Shown here one piece after another: positions 46,106-55,402 of a DNA stretch of 64,000 bases. The DNA is from Paenibacillus aquistagni (GTDB lineage Bacteria; Bacillota; Bacilli; Paenibacillales; Paenibacillaceae): positions 62,001 to 126,000 of the forward strand of contig NZ_FXAZ01000001.1 in the NCBI RefSeq assembly GCF_900177815.1. Direction: 5' to 3'. The notes below the pieces were generated by a model. That model worked only from the letters and a program-made list of their open reading frames with translations, was not told where the DNA came from and did not search any database. Position numbers and translations under genes: made by a program. Each line of letters starts with the position of its first letter. The stretch's first letter is position 1.

Positions 46106-46231
46106 TGTTCGCATGAAGCTGGCGTCGTTGTAGAGAAGGATGTTTACGCATCGCAGGTACGGCTTAATTCTTAAGCTGCTTAGCTCAATACAAAGCGGTC
46201 AACTGGTTTGAAAGTAAGCCGCTCCCTATTA

Positions 46232-46278
46232 CAACCAGCAAAGCCGTGAGATGCAGCAGGCATTCGCGGCTTTGGTTG
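46232..46278. terminator. Possible shared terminator between convergent pbpI and ytvI-like genes
   Basis: CAACCAGCAAAGCCG pairs with CGGCTTTGGTTG (GC bulge), loop about 20 bases. T content on either side is modest, so confidence is low to moderate. Confidence 0.45.
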
Positions 46279-46307
46279 CTTGTTGTCGTTATTGAATTCG
46301 GGATGGT

Positions 46308-47456
46308 CTACTCCTGCTTTGAATCGTGAGTGCTGTGCCCGCTGTGCTCAAGATGAGGAGAGAGCGGATTCGCATCGAACTCCTCGCTTGGCATTCGAAT
46401 CCAGCGCTGCAAGTAGCCTTGATCAAAGAGCGCCTTAATCAATATGACGAGCACAGGCGACAGGATTAAGCCAGCAACTCCAAAGATCGATAATGATATG
46501 ATCATGCAGGAGAGCATCGTGAATGCTGAGACGCCAAGGGTATTGCCGGTAATCTTCGGCTCAAGAATCTGCCGAGTAAGCATGACAGTGACAAGAATAA
46601 CAAGCAGCCAGATGGCTTGGGCCGTGTGTCCGACAATAAATAAGTACGTAATCCACGGAATGAAGATCACCGGGATTCCTAGAATCGGCAGCACATCAAA
46701 CAAGGCGCACAGCAGTGCGATTGAAAAAGCATTATCGACACCCAAGAGCAAAAATGAAATGAAAATGACAGTAAAGGATATCGAGATGAGTTTCGCTTGC
46801 GCTTTTATGTATACGCCAAGCCCTCGAAACACATTGTCTCTAAGGAAAACAAAAGCGTTCTTGAAGGTTCTCGGCGTCTTCTCCTGTGCGAGCTTTCGCC
46901 ACGAGCTAATTTCTGTGCTCAGGAAGTAAGCCAAAACGATTGCGATCGCAAAGTTGAAAATGAAGGTAGAGAAGGTCGCGACATGATTGACAAGCCAGCT
47001 TAGAAATGTCTTCAGCCAAGTCTCCGCAACAGCTGCAAAGTCAGAGATGTAGGAGTTAATCCGGTCGGTTACGTCATGCGGAAGGGTCTCATATTTCATT
47101 TGGATGTAGTTCATGAGCGCGGTGGATTCCTTAATGACGATATCGCGGTATTGGGGAAGCTGGCTGATGAGATCGCTCATCTGCTGCGTAAATACAACGC
47201 CTGCTCCAACTAATGAACCGAGTATGATTAAGACGAATACAATAACAGAGATGGCTGAAGCGATGGATTTCTTCATCCCTCTTCTAGCGAGGAAGCGTGC
47301 CAGCGGCTCAATGATCAAATAGATGATGAACGCTAGAAAGATAGGAGCGGCAATGCGGTACAGATAGCTGAATGCAAGCATGGTCAGATAGACCGTGAGC
47401 ACGATCAAGCCGATATCAAATGCTGTGCGCCAATATTTTCTATAAAAAGCGAGCAT
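46308..47456 (-). CDS. ytvI: AI-2E family membrane protein, probably sporulation protein YtvI
   Basis: A 382-residue polytopic membrane protein of the AI-2E family. Paired N-terminal helices, a soluble loop (about 120-185) and a C-terminal helix bundle with ALLCALFDVLPILGIPVIFIPW and QILEPKITGNTLGVSAFTML are visible. The length and VLPILG segment fit YtvI better than the first AI-2E protein in this window. The ATG at 47456 follows AAGGAGG by 7 bases. A longer frame upstream was rejected. A Ser/His-rich tail (about 365-382) is unusual. It is divergent from the deacetylase gene. YtvI is a forespore or mother-cell protein of unknown function. Confidence 0.8.
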   Translation of the reverse strand: MLAFYRKYWRTAFDIGLIVLTVYLTMLAFSYLYRIAAPIFLAFIIYLIIEPLARFLARRGMKKSIASAISVIVFVLIILGSLVGAGVVFTQQMSDLISQLPQYRDIVIKESTALMNYIQMKYETLPHDVTDRINSYISDFAAVAETWLKTFLSWLVNHVATFSTFIFNFAIAIVLAYFLSTEISSWRKLAQEKTPRTFKNAFVFLRDNVFRGLGVYIKAQAKLISISFTVIFISFLLLGVDNAFSIALLCALFDVLPILGIPVIFIPWITYLFIVGHTAQAIWLLVILVTVMLTRQILEPKITGNTLGVSAFTMLSCMIISLSIFGVAGLILSPVLVILIKALFDQGYLQRWIRMPSEEFDANPLSPHLEHSGHSTHDSKQE

Positions 47457-47610
47457 CAGCAGGCCTCCTTTTGGGTAATAGACATAGGTAAGAATGATTG
47501 GTTCATATTGTATTATTGTACACGAAATTGATTTCAGATGCCTATTCTGTGTGCGGTTATGATACAATATTGATGAAAAAAATATTGTTTAGAAACGGGG
47601 AACGAGGCGG

Positions 47611-48972
47611 ATGGAAATCTTACTGCTGTGGATATTTTATATCCTTACGTTTTATGCGTTCCTCCCAGGTCTTATTAGCCGTCTCTTTGGCTTTCGCGTA
47701 TTTCGAAGAGGTATAGCCGAGCGGGAGATTGCTTTAACGTTCGATGATGGTCCAGACCCAATTTACACGGCAAAGCTGCTCGATTTGCTGAAAACTTACA
47801 AAGCCAAAGCCACCTTCTTCGTCGTTGGGGTTCATGCTGAGCAGAACCCAGAGCTCATTAAGCGCATGCATGAGGAAGGGCATCTCATTGGCATCCATAA
47901 TTATGTTCACAAGAGCAACTGGCTTATGCGTCCGAAGACGGTCAAGCGCCACATTCACAAGACCTCGGGTATGATTGAGGAGATTACCGGCAAGCCAGCG
48001 ATTTATTACCGGCCGCCATGGGGCATTGTTAATTTGTTCGACTTTGGCAATCTGGGACATATCCAGATTATATTGTGGTCCGCCATGTTTGGTGATTGGA
48101 GAAAAAGACTGGGAGCAGAACGCTTATATAAGCGCATGAAAAAAACATTAAAAGGCGGGGAAGTGCTGCTGCTGCACGACTGCGGGCTTACCTTTGGGGC
48201 TGATCGAGATGCCCCGGAGCAGATGCTGTCCGCACTCGAACGCTATTTGAAGGATGCGGAGGAAAAAGAACTTCGCTGTGTACGAATTGATGAATTGATT
48301 CGCACAACGGAGAAGCACAAGGCGCTTCATCCTTCGCTGTTTAAGCGATTAACCGTCAAATTGTGGCTCGGTTACGAGAAGCTGTTTCATGTTGTGTTTG
48401 GTTTGAAGACAGCTAGTGAGACGAAGCCAGTCCTGCATTTTAGAGCTCGGCCTTATCATGGGGAAACGATGATGCTCGATGATGGAGTAACACTGCAGCA
48501 TGATGATCAGGTGCTAGAGCTCCATTTTGACAACCAGCATCTATATGATATCGGCCATTCGTCGAAGAGCAGCGTGCACTTGGCGATTAAGCTCATTCGT
48601 GATGTTGAGAAGGCGCTCCCTGAGATTGCGGCTTATGTAGCGGAACGGCCGGAATTGCAGCAGATAAAGGCACTGTATGGCGTGAGCTTCATCCATCGAG
48701 GTCCTGAGCAGTTCGGATTTACCGTTCGGGATCTGCCTAAGGGACTGTTCAGTTGGATGACAAAGCGTTACTTGAAGCTGCTGCTGCGTGTCATTCATCC
48801 TATGGGACAGAATCGCTTAAGACAGCAGTCCGATCAACTCGTTCCTAAGACGATTACGATGTCGATGGAATATTTGATGAAGCGGTATGGTCCAGGATAT
48901 CATTTTTCTGCCCATGAGATGGAGGCATCGATTCATGGAGCAGAGCAGCCGTTCAAAAATGCATCTTTGTAG
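47611..48972 (+). CDS. Membrane-anchored polysaccharide deacetylase (NodB) with a large C-terminal domain
   Basis: A 453-residue protein. After one N-terminal transmembrane segment (about 3-25) comes a CE4/NodB domain (about 38-235). Its metal and catalytic residues are D45-D46 (TFDDGPD), H96 and H100 (HNYVH), RPPWG at 134-138 and H189-D190 (LLLHDCG). All are kept, so it should be active on N-acetylated glycans outside the membrane. The C-terminal 210 residues are a separate domain that reminds me of B. subtilis YkoP; its role is unknown. ATG 47611. It faces the ytvI-like gene in divergent orientation. Confidence 0.88.
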   Translation: MEILLLWIFYILTFYAFLPGLISRLFGFRVFRRGIAEREIALTFDDGPDPIYTAKLLDLLKTYKAKATFFVVGVHAEQNPELIKRMHEEGHLIGIHNYVHKSNWLMRPKTVKRHIHKTSGMIEEITGKPAIYYRPPWGIVNLFDFGNLGHIQIILWSAMFGDWRKRLGAERLYKRMKKTLKGGEVLLLHDCGLTFGADRDAPEQMLSALERYLKDAEEKELRCVRIDELIRTTEKHKALHPSLFKRLTVKLWLGYEKLFHVVFGLKTASETKPVLHFRARPYHGETMMLDDGVTLQHDDQVLELHFDNQHLYDIGHSSKSSVHLAIKLIRDVEKALPEIAAYVAERPELQQIKALYGVSFIHRGPEQFGFTVRDLPKGLFSWMTKRYLKLLLRVIHPMGQNRLRQQSDQLVPKTITMSMEYLMKRYGPGYHFSAHEMEASIHGAEQPFKNASL

Positions 48973-49544
48973 TTGAACCACGTACATGATTAACTTTATT
49001 AATTAATAACAGCGGCAAATGGCAGAAGGATATTCCAATATCAGGCATTCATTCATATACAAGAGAAGCAACTCACTAGTGTGGCAATTTATGCCAATGC
49101 GTGAGTTGTTTTTTTATATTTATGCATCTTTTTGCAAATATTTTAATTTTGAATTGCTTTTAATTTTGATTTCATGTGAAGGACATGTAAAGTGGTGTGT
49201 CCTCCATGTAAGAACAAATGTCTCTCTATTTGGTGTAAAACCACAAAGAAAATCAAGTTTTGAGGAAAATTATGTATAAGTGTTGTTGAAACTTAATAAA
49301 AAAATGTGATCGGGAAGCTTAAAAATATTTTAAAAGAAACCTAACATAGGCATTTACAAAACGAAATTTATATAATAGTATTATGAAAAATATTCGTTTC
49401 CTGCTTATGGTACAGCTGTATTACACACTCATTTGACCACTGTTCTATAAGCGTGAGCCGAATATTCTCTATAATTCATTGGTAGATTTATAGAGACGGT
49501 ATCATGGGTTAGAAGCAATCAATATTCGATTAGGGGGAAAAGAC
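48973..49544 (+). other. 572-base AT-rich region between deacetylase and oppA
   Basis: A strong terminator lies at 49068-49115. The rest is AT-rich and has no gene. It includes a hairpin AGGACA-N12-TGTCCT (about 49180-49205), a possible promoter TTTACA-17-TAGTAT (49353-49381) and a 15-base motif (49431-49445) shared with the SLH intergenic region. A weak CodY-like AATATTCTCTATAATT lies at 49462-49477. Confidence 0.45.
49068..49115 (+). terminator. Intrinsic terminator after the deacetylase gene
   Basis: CAACTCAC / GTGAGTTG outer stem with an inner TGGCA / TGCCA stem, followed by TTTTTTT. Confidence 0.9.
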
Positions 49545-51296
49545 GTGAAAAAGAGACTATTAACCGTTTTGAGTCTTGTGCTCGCATTGACATTGGTATT
49601 GTCAGCTTGCGGCGGCAACGACTCTGCTAGCTCTACTGGCAACGGTAACACAAACACTAATAATTCTTCTGAAGGTAACAGCAATGAAGGTGGCGGTGAT
49701 GAGATCATCACTAACGGTGTGATCCCTGCATCAGATCCTAGCAAAAACCCTGCTGCAGCTACAAACCGTACAGATACTGTTATTATCGGTATGACTGCAC
49801 CAAATGGTATCTTCAACCCACTTTTTGCAGAAACAACTTATGATGTATATGTAGCTGAGGCATTATTTGATTCTTTGGTAAAGATCGAAAAGGATGGCTC
49901 TTATTCGCCGCAAATGGCAGATTATGAAGTATCCGAAGACGGCTTGGTGTACACTTTCACCTTGAAAGACGGCATCAAGTGGACTGACGGCACGCCTGTA
50001 ACAGCGAAGGACATCGCGTTCTCCAGAACATTGTTGTTCGATAGCTCTTACGATGGCCCAACAGACGTTATGCAATCCGCTCCAATCAAAGGCGGTCAAG
50101 ATTATAAGGATGGAAAAGCAACATCCATCTCCGGTATCAAAGTAGTAAACGACAAAACGATTGAATTCACAATGGATTCCGTTAACCCATTGGCACTTGC
50201 AACATTGGGCTCCGGCGTTATTCCTGAGCACTACTATGGCAAGGACTACAAGCAAGGCAACCTTGGCTTTATGAAAGACTTGTTCACGAAGCCGCTTGGT
50301 AACGGTGCATACATCTTGAAGAAGTTCGCTCCAGGACAAGAAGTTGTAATGGAAGCAAACCCTGACTACTATGCAGGCGCACCTAAAGTGAAAAACTTGA
50401 TCTATAAAGTAACTACAGATGAGACGTTGGTTTCCAACCTGCAAACAGGCGAAACAGATATGGACTTCCCAACAGCGTCCAAAGACCAAATCGAAGATAT
50501 CAAGGCTATGGGCTTCCTTGATACACAAATCTTCCCTACAAATGGCTATGGCTACATCGCAATGAACCATAATGATCCGAAGTTCAAAGATCAAAAGGTT
50601 CGTCAAGCGTTGACATATGGCTTGGATCGTCAACAAATCGTTGATGCTGTATACCAAGGCTACGCAAAAGTAATCAATGTTCCTCAGTCCGACCTGTCTT
50701 GGTCTTACACGGATGAAGGAATTGAAAAGTATGATTTCGATCTTGAAAAAGCAAAACAATTGTTGGATGAAGCTGGCTGGGTACCAGGCGCTGACGGCAT
50801 CCGTGAGAAAGATGGCGTAAAGTTCAAAATCAACTTTGCTGCAACTTCTCCAAACCCAGTAAATGATGCAATCATTCCAATCGCTACAGCGAACTACAAA
50901 GAGCTTGGTATCGACTTCGTTGCTGAGCAAATGGACTTCAACGCCGTTATCGACAAGCGTAAAAAAGGCGACTTCGACATGCTGTTCATGGCTTGGGGCT
51001 TGACTCCAGATCCACAGTCCATGCAAAACGTATACATGACTAGCGGATCCCAAAACGATATCGGCTACTCTAACGCTAAGATTGATGAGCTCTTCAAGAA
51101 AACAGGTTCTACTGTAAACCAAGAAGAGCGCAAGGAACTGTTCAAACAAGTGTACCAAGAGATGAATGCTGATCTTCCATACATCTACTTGTACCAACGT
51201 TCTGATATGTGGTCGATGAACAACCGCGTAAAAGGATTTGATCTTTCTCCTTACAAAAACTTTACAGGTGATCTGAACGTTATCTCTGTTCAGTAA
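49545..51296 (+). CDS. oppA: Oligopeptide ABC transporter, substrate-binding lipoprotein
   Basis: A 583-residue lipoprotein. The signal peptide ends in the lipobox LSAC, with Cys22 as the lipid anchor. A Ser/Asn/Gly-rich flexible linker (23-75) precedes the SBP_bac_5 domain (WTDGTPVTAKDIAFS, PNYY-like NPDYY, VRQALTYGLDRQQIVDAVYQG). It binds peptides outside the membrane and delivers them to OppBC. The start is GTG 49545 with TAGGGGG about 9 bases upstream. It is the first gene of oppABCDF. A strong hairpin after it probably sets a higher oppA mRNA level. The exact substrate (di-, oligo- or signalling peptide) cannot be read from the sequence. Confidence 0.93.
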   Translation: MKKRLLTVLSLVLALTLVLSACGGNDSASSTGNGNTNTNNSSEGNSNEGGGDEIITNGVIPASDPSKNPAAATNRTDTVIIGMTAPNGIFNPLFAETTYDVYVAEALFDSLVKIEKDGSYSPQMADYEVSEDGLVYTFTLKDGIKWTDGTPVTAKDIAFSRTLLFDSSYDGPTDVMQSAPIKGGQDYKDGKATSISGIKVVNDKTIEFTMDSVNPLALATLGSGVIPEHYYGKDYKQGNLGFMKDLFTKPLGNGAYILKKFAPGQEVVMEANPDYYAGAPKVKNLIYKVTTDETLVSNLQTGETDMDFPTASKDQIEDIKAMGFLDTQIFPTNGYGYIAMNHNDPKFKDQKVRQALTYGLDRQQIVDAVYQGYAKVINVPQSDLSWSYTDEGIEKYDFDLEKAKQLLDEAGWVPGADGIREKDGVKFKINFAATSPNPVNDAIIPIATANYKELGIDFVAEQMDFNAVIDKRKKGDFDMLFMAWGLTPDPQSMQNVYMTSGSQNDIGYSNAKIDELFKKTGSTVNQEERKELFKQVYQEMNADLPYIYLYQRSDMWSMNNRVKGFDLSPYKNFTGDLNVISVQ

Positions 51297-51334
51297 TCAT
51301 CAAAACTTCATTTATAACAGTCATTAATGTCTGT

Positions 51335-51371
51335 CCAATGCTCAGCCCTGTCGTGGCTGAGCATTGGGTTT
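51335..51371 (+). terminator. Intercistronic hairpin between oppA and oppB
   Basis: CCAATGCTCAGCC / GGCTGAGCATTGG, a perfect 13-base stem with a 7-base loop, followed by only GTTT. It probably stops some transcripts or protects the oppA mRNA 3' end, giving more binding protein than permease. Confidence 0.75.
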
Positions 51372-51394
51372 ATATGTAGCTAGGAGGAATATTT

Positions 51395-52351
51395 ATGAAA
51401 CAGTTTCTCATCCGGCGCATCTTGCAGATGATTCCGACCTTGATTGGGGTGTCGATCATCCTATTTAGCGTGTTCTCGATGGTTCCCGGTAACTTCATCG
51501 ACTCGAACCAGACGATATCCGCTGAGCGTGCGGCAGAGTTGAAGCATATCCACGGATTGGATAAGCCTGCGACAGAACGTTATTTCATTTGGGCGTCAAA
51601 CGCTCTCAAAGGTGATTTTGGTTATTCTTTCCAACACAAAGTAGATGTAACCACGGTCATTGATCGTTATATTTGGAACTCCGTCCTTATCGCAGCGTTT
51701 TCCATGATCTTTACATGGATCATTGCGATATTTATCGGCGTATTCTCAGCGGTCAAGAAGTATTCTCTATATGATGGAATTATAACGTTTATCGTCTTTG
51801 GACTTATGTCCCTGCCATCATTCTTCTTGGGTTTGCTTGCGATCAAATTCATAGCCGTAGATATGGGCTGGGCGCCTGTTGGAGGCATGTATACGACAGG
51901 AAGTAGTGCTACAGGATTTGCCAAAGTGTTTGATTTGCTTGAGCATATGATTCTACCCGTAACCGTATTGACAGCACTTGGTGTCGGCGGCCTTACTCGT
52001 TATTTCCGTACAAGCATGCTCGATATTATCAACCAAGATTATATTCGTACTGCACGTGCCAAAGGTGTAAAAGAAAGCACAGTTATTTTCAAGCATGCAC
52101 TGCGCAATGCGCTTATTCCTGCGATTACGTTGCTTGGATTCGAGCTTCCTGCATTGTTCTCTGGGGCAATGATCACAGAGAAGATCTTTAACTGGCCAGG
52201 TATTGGTCGCGTATATTTAGACGCATTAAACTATCGTGACTACTTCCTGCTTATGGGATACTTGATGTTCCTATCATTCCTAACCGTATTAGGAAACTTG
52301 CTTGCAGATACGTTATATGGACTGGTAGACCCTCGTGTACGTCTGAAATAG
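51395..52351 (+). CDS. oppB: Oligopeptide ABC transporter, permease OppB/DppB type
   Basis: A 318-residue membrane protein with six hydrophobic segments. It begins MKQFLIRRILQMIPTLIGVS, the typical OppB start. The EAA-loop region RTSMLDIINQDYIRTARAKG and the end ADTLYGLVDPRVRLK are those of the BPD_transp_1 family. It forms the membrane channel with OppC. ATG 51395 follows AGGAGG. oppC starts 16 bases downstream. Confidence 0.96.
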   Translation: MKQFLIRRILQMIPTLIGVSIILFSVFSMVPGNFIDSNQTISAERAAELKHIHGLDKPATERYFIWASNALKGDFGYSFQHKVDVTTVIDRYIWNSVLIAAFSMIFTWIIAIFIGVFSAVKKYSLYDGIITFIVFGLMSLPSFFLGLLAIKFIAVDMGWAPVGGMYTTGSSATGFAKVFDLLEHMILPVTVLTALGVGGLTRYFRTSMLDIINQDYIRTARAKGVKESTVIFKHALRNALIPAITLLGFELPALFSGAMITEKIFNWPGIGRVYLDALNYRDYFLLMGYLMFLSFLTVLGNLLADTLYGLVDPRVRLK

Positions 52352-52366
52352 AAAGGAGAAATTCAT

Positions 52367-53299
52367 GTGTCCCAAGTTACTGCTAATCCAAACGTAACGA
52401 CAGCAGCAGAGCCAAAAGTAAAGTCCGCATCACCTTGGGTTCTTGCGTTTCGCCAGGTGCGTCAAAGCAAGCTTGCCATCTTTGGTATTGTTATGTTGTT
52501 GCTTATGTTTCTTATTTGTTTTTTTGGTCCGTTCTTCTCACCATATACGATAGATACATTGAATATTCGCAACGGCAACAAGGCTCCATCTGCTGCACAT
52601 TGGTTAGGTACAGATAATCTAGGTCGAGACATCTTGTTGCGTGTGATGTTGGCGGGTCGAATCTCGCTATTGGTTGGTTTTGTTGCCATGATGGTATCGG
52701 TGTCCATCGGTAGCCTCCTCGGTGCTATTGCAGGTTTCTATCGCGGGTGGGTCGATACGATCATCATGCGAATTATTGACATTATGATGTCTATTCCGTC
52801 TTTGCCATTGCTTATTATTCTCGGTAGTATTCTTTCGGATTGGAAGATACCGCCTTCAGAACGTATTTATATCGTCATGTTTATGCTAGGTATACTCAGT
52901 TGGCCAGGCCTTGCGCGTCTTGTGCGTGGTCAGATATTGAGCTTGCGTGAACAAGAATTTATGCAAGCAGCAGAGTCATTGGGCCTTCGTGACTCGAAGA
53001 AAATCTTCCGTCACCTGCTTCCAAATACGATCCCAATCATTATCGTAAACGCTACACTTGCTGTAGGTGGCGCGATCTTGATGGAGTCTGTATTGAGTTA
53101 TTTGGGTCTTGGGGTTGTGCCTCCAACACCGTCCTGGGGGAATATGATTTCCGCGGCGAACAACTTGATCGACTTCCAGAAGCGTCCGTGGCTCTGGATT
53201 CCACCGGGTGTATGTGTGTTTATCACCGTTATGTCCTTTAACTTTGTCGGGGATGCACTGCGTGATGCATTCGATCCTAAGTCTAAGTCGAAGAGGTAG
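52367..53299 (+). CDS. oppC: Oligopeptide ABC transporter, permease OppC/DppC type
   Basis: A 310-residue membrane protein. A soluble N-terminal tail (about 1-25) precedes FRQVRQSKLAIFG and the first helix. HWLGTDNLGRDILLRVMLAGRISL is the OppC_N signature. The EAA loop is QEFMQAAESLGLRDSKKIFRHLLPN, and it ends with DALRDAFDPK. The GTG at 52367 has AAAGGAG about 8 bases upstream. An ATG at 52365 is out of frame. It partners with OppB. Confidence 0.96.
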   Translation: MSQVTANPNVTTAAEPKVKSASPWVLAFRQVRQSKLAIFGIVMLLLMFLICFFGPFFSPYTIDTLNIRNGNKAPSAAHWLGTDNLGRDILLRVMLAGRISLLVGFVAMMVSVSIGSLLGAIAGFYRGWVDTIIMRIIDIMMSIPSLPLLIILGSILSDWKIPPSERIYIVMFMLGILSWPGLARLVRGQILSLREQEFMQAAESLGLRDSKKIFRHLLPNTIPIIIVNATLAVGGAILMESVLSYLGLGVVPPTPSWGNMISAANNLIDFQKRPWLWIPPGVCVFITVMSFNFVGDALRDAFDPKSKSKR

Positions 53300-53307
53300 G
53301 GATAGAT

Positions 53308-54285
53308 ATGTCAAACAATTTAATCGAATTCCGCAATCTTCGTACCAACTTCTATACAGGTTCTGGTGTAGTCAAAGCGGTTAATGACGTTAGCTTTTCT
53401 ATTCGCGAAGGGGAGACACTTTGTGTCGTAGGCGAATCCGGCTGCGGTAAAAGTGTTACTGCTATGTCTCTCATGCGTCTAGTAGCTACTCCAGGTAAGA
53501 TTGTTGGCGGAGAGATTCTATATAAAGGTGAAGACCTTCTTAAATTAAAAGAACGTGAGATGCGTTATCTTCGTGGTAACGAGATTGCGATGATCTTCCA
53601 AGATCCAATGTCTTCGTTGAACCCTGTTCTGACCATTGGTCATCAGATTGCTGAGCCGCTTCGCATCCATAAGAAGTTATCCAAGCAAGAAGCGAAGAAA
53701 AAGTCCATCGAGCTTATCGAATTGGTAGGCATTCCGCGTGCCGCGAAGATCTATGATTCTTATCCGCATGAATTGTCCGGCGGCATGCGTCAGCGTATCA
53801 TGATCGCGATCGCGCTCAGCTGTGATCCTAAGCTGCTTATCGCTGATGAGCCTACAACAGCATTGGACGTTACAATTCAGGCGCAGATTCTCGATTTGAT
53901 GCGTGATATTAAGAAGGAATTCAATACAGCCATTATGATGATTACCCATGACCTTGGTGTTGTGGCAGAGATGGCGGACCATGTTGTTGTTATGTACGCA
54001 GGTAAAGTGATTGAAGAAGCGCCGGTACATGAATTGTTCAATAATCCGAAGCATCCGTATACGCAAGGCTTGCTGAAGGCAAAACCTGTCATCAGCAATC
54101 GTCAGGATCGTCTATATACGATTCCTGGACAAGTTCCTAACCCTGTAGAGCTTGGGGAGAACTGCTACTTTAATGATCGCTGCGAGCACTGTATGGAAAT
54201 TTGCGTACAAAAGCAGCCAGACCTTAATATTTATGACAATAAGCATAAAGCTGCATGCTGGTTGTATGAGAAGGAGGGGAAGTAA
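53308..54285 (+). CDS. oppD: Oligopeptide ABC transporter, ATPase OppD
   Basis: A 325-residue ABC ATPase. Walker A is GESGCGKS, the Q-loop is FQDPMSSLNP, the ABC signature is LSGGMRQR, and Walker B is LLIADEPTTALD. A C-terminal oligo_HPY region with Cys (CYFNDRCEHCMEIC) is typical of OppD/DppD and in relatives binds an iron-sulfur cluster. It supplies energy with OppF. ATG 53308 is 8 bases after oppC, with GTAGGGAT upstream. Confidence 0.97.
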   Translation: MSNNLIEFRNLRTNFYTGSGVVKAVNDVSFSIREGETLCVVGESGCGKSVTAMSLMRLVATPGKIVGGEILYKGEDLLKLKEREMRYLRGNEIAMIFQDPMSSLNPVLTIGHQIAEPLRIHKKLSKQEAKKKSIELIELVGIPRAAKIYDSYPHELSGGMRQRIMIAIALSCDPKLLIADEPTTALDVTIQAQILDLMRDIKKEFNTAIMMITHDLGVVAEMADHVVVMYAGKVIEEAPVHELFNNPKHPYTQGLLKAKPVISNRQDRLYTIPGQVPNPVELGENCYFNDRCEHCMEICVQKQPDLNIYDNKHKAACWLYEKEGK

Positions 54286-55260
54286 ATGACTCAGCCATTA
54301 ATTGAAGTTAAAGATCTTAAAAAATACTTCCCAATCACTGGCGGCGTATTCCAAAGAACCGTTGGCCACGTTAAAGCGGTCGATGGTGTTTCCTTCTCTT
54401 TGAACAAAGGCGAGGCCTTGGGCCTTGTAGGTGAATCTGGCTGCGGTAAGTCCACGACTGGCCGTACTGTCCTTCGCCTGCTTGAGAAAAGCGGCGGTTC
54501 TGTTCATTTCAAAGGAACAGACCTGCACAGCTTGAATAAAAAAGATCTTCGCGCAATGCGCCCGAAGATTCAGCTCGTCTTCCAAGATCCGTATAGCTCC
54601 TTGAACCCGCGTATCAAGGTCGGTGAAGCAATCGGTGAGGCTCTTGTCGATCATGGCATCGTATCAAGATCAGAGGTTCGCGATCGTGTAAAAGAAATTT
54701 TGTCGATCTGCGGCCTGGCTCCTTATCATATTGATCGCTATCCGCATGAATTCTCTGGTGGTCAGCGTCAGCGTATCGGTATTGCCCGGTCGCTGATCCT
54801 AAAGCCTGAATTCATGGTGTTGGATGAGCCTGTATCAGCCTTGGATGTATCCATTCAAGCACAGATTATTAACTTGCTTACGGATCTTCAAGAGCAAAAC
54901 GATCTGACGTACTTGTTCATCTCTCATGACTTGTCTGTCGTTGAGCACTTGTGCAACCGTGTAGGGGTTATGTATCTCGGCTCCATGGTTGAGATGGCGT
55001 CCCGCGATGAGTTGTTCAGCAATCCATTGCATCCGTACACGAAGGCTTTGCTGTCTGCGGTGCCGGTTCCAGACCCAACGAAGAAGCCTGAGCGCATCGT
55101 GCTGCAAGGGGATATCCCGAGCCCGGCGAACCCGCCATCTGGCTGCAAGTTCCATACTCGCTGCCCATTTGCTAAGGATATTTGCAAGCAGCAAATACCG
55201 GAGTACAAGGATGCGGGCAGCAACCACTATGTGGCCTGCCATTTCGCTGGAGAGTTTTAA
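54286..55260 (+). CDS. oppF: Oligopeptide ABC transporter, ATPase OppF
   Basis: A 324-residue ABC ATPase. Walker A is GESGCGKST, the signature is FSGGQRQR, Walker B is [12 protein letters not shown], and the C-terminal Cys region is [15 protein letters not shown]. The ATG directly abuts the oppD stop codon, so the two are translationally coupled, with AAGGAGGGG inside the end of oppD. It is the last gene of the operon and is followed by a strong terminator. Confidence 0.97.
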   Translation: MTQPLIEVKDLKKYFPITGGVFQRTVGHVKAVDGVSFSLNKGEALGLVGESGCGKSTTGRTVLRLLEKSGGSVHFKGTDLHSLNKKDLRAMRPKIQLVFQDPYSSLNPRIKVGEAIGEALVDHGIVSRSEVRDRVKEILSICGLAPYHIDRYPHEFSGGQRQRIGIARSLILKPEFMVLDEPVSALDVSIQAQIINLLTDLQEQNDLTYLFISHDLSVVEHLCNRVGVMYLGSMVEMASRDELFSNPLHPYTKALLSAVPVPDPTKKPERIVLQGDIPSPANPPSGCKFHTRCPFAKDICKQQIPEYKDAGSNHYVACHFAGEF

Positions 55261-55332
55261 TCGTCTAGCAAATGCGAATGAAGAGCGAGCATGTCATGCA
55301 TGCTCAGCTGATTTTATATTGCCTTACAGAGT

Positions 55333-55365
55333 AAAGCGTGGACTATATCGGTCCACGCTTTTTTT
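55333..55365 (+). terminator. Intrinsic terminator of the opp operon
   Basis: AAAGCGTGGAC / GTCCACGCTTT, a perfect 11-base stem with a 7-base loop, then a T run of seven or more. Confidence 0.93.
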
Positions 55366-55368
55366 GTG

Positions 55369-55402
55369 CGAAGTTCCTTATCGTTCGAAGTTCCTTATCG
55401 TT
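55369..55402 (+). repeat. Tandem direct repeat, 2 x 17 bases
   Basis: CGAAGTTCCTTATCGTT occurs twice in perfect tandem just after the opp terminator. The second copy runs on into TAATCC. Confidence 0.9.

Noticed and set aside
49019-49279. 86-codon open frame after the deacetylase gene
   Set aside because: It runs through a strong terminator hairpin, has an AT-rich hydrophobic composition and no ribosome site.
49462-49477. CodY site before oppA
   Set aside because: AATATTCTCTATAATT matches only about 10 of 15 positions of the CodY consensus, which is common in AT-rich sequence.
49863-51197. 444-codon open frame antisense to oppA
   Set aside because: It is fully inside a clear lipoprotein gene. 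The translation is Cys/Val/Phe-rich without family resemblance, a mirror of oppA codon use.
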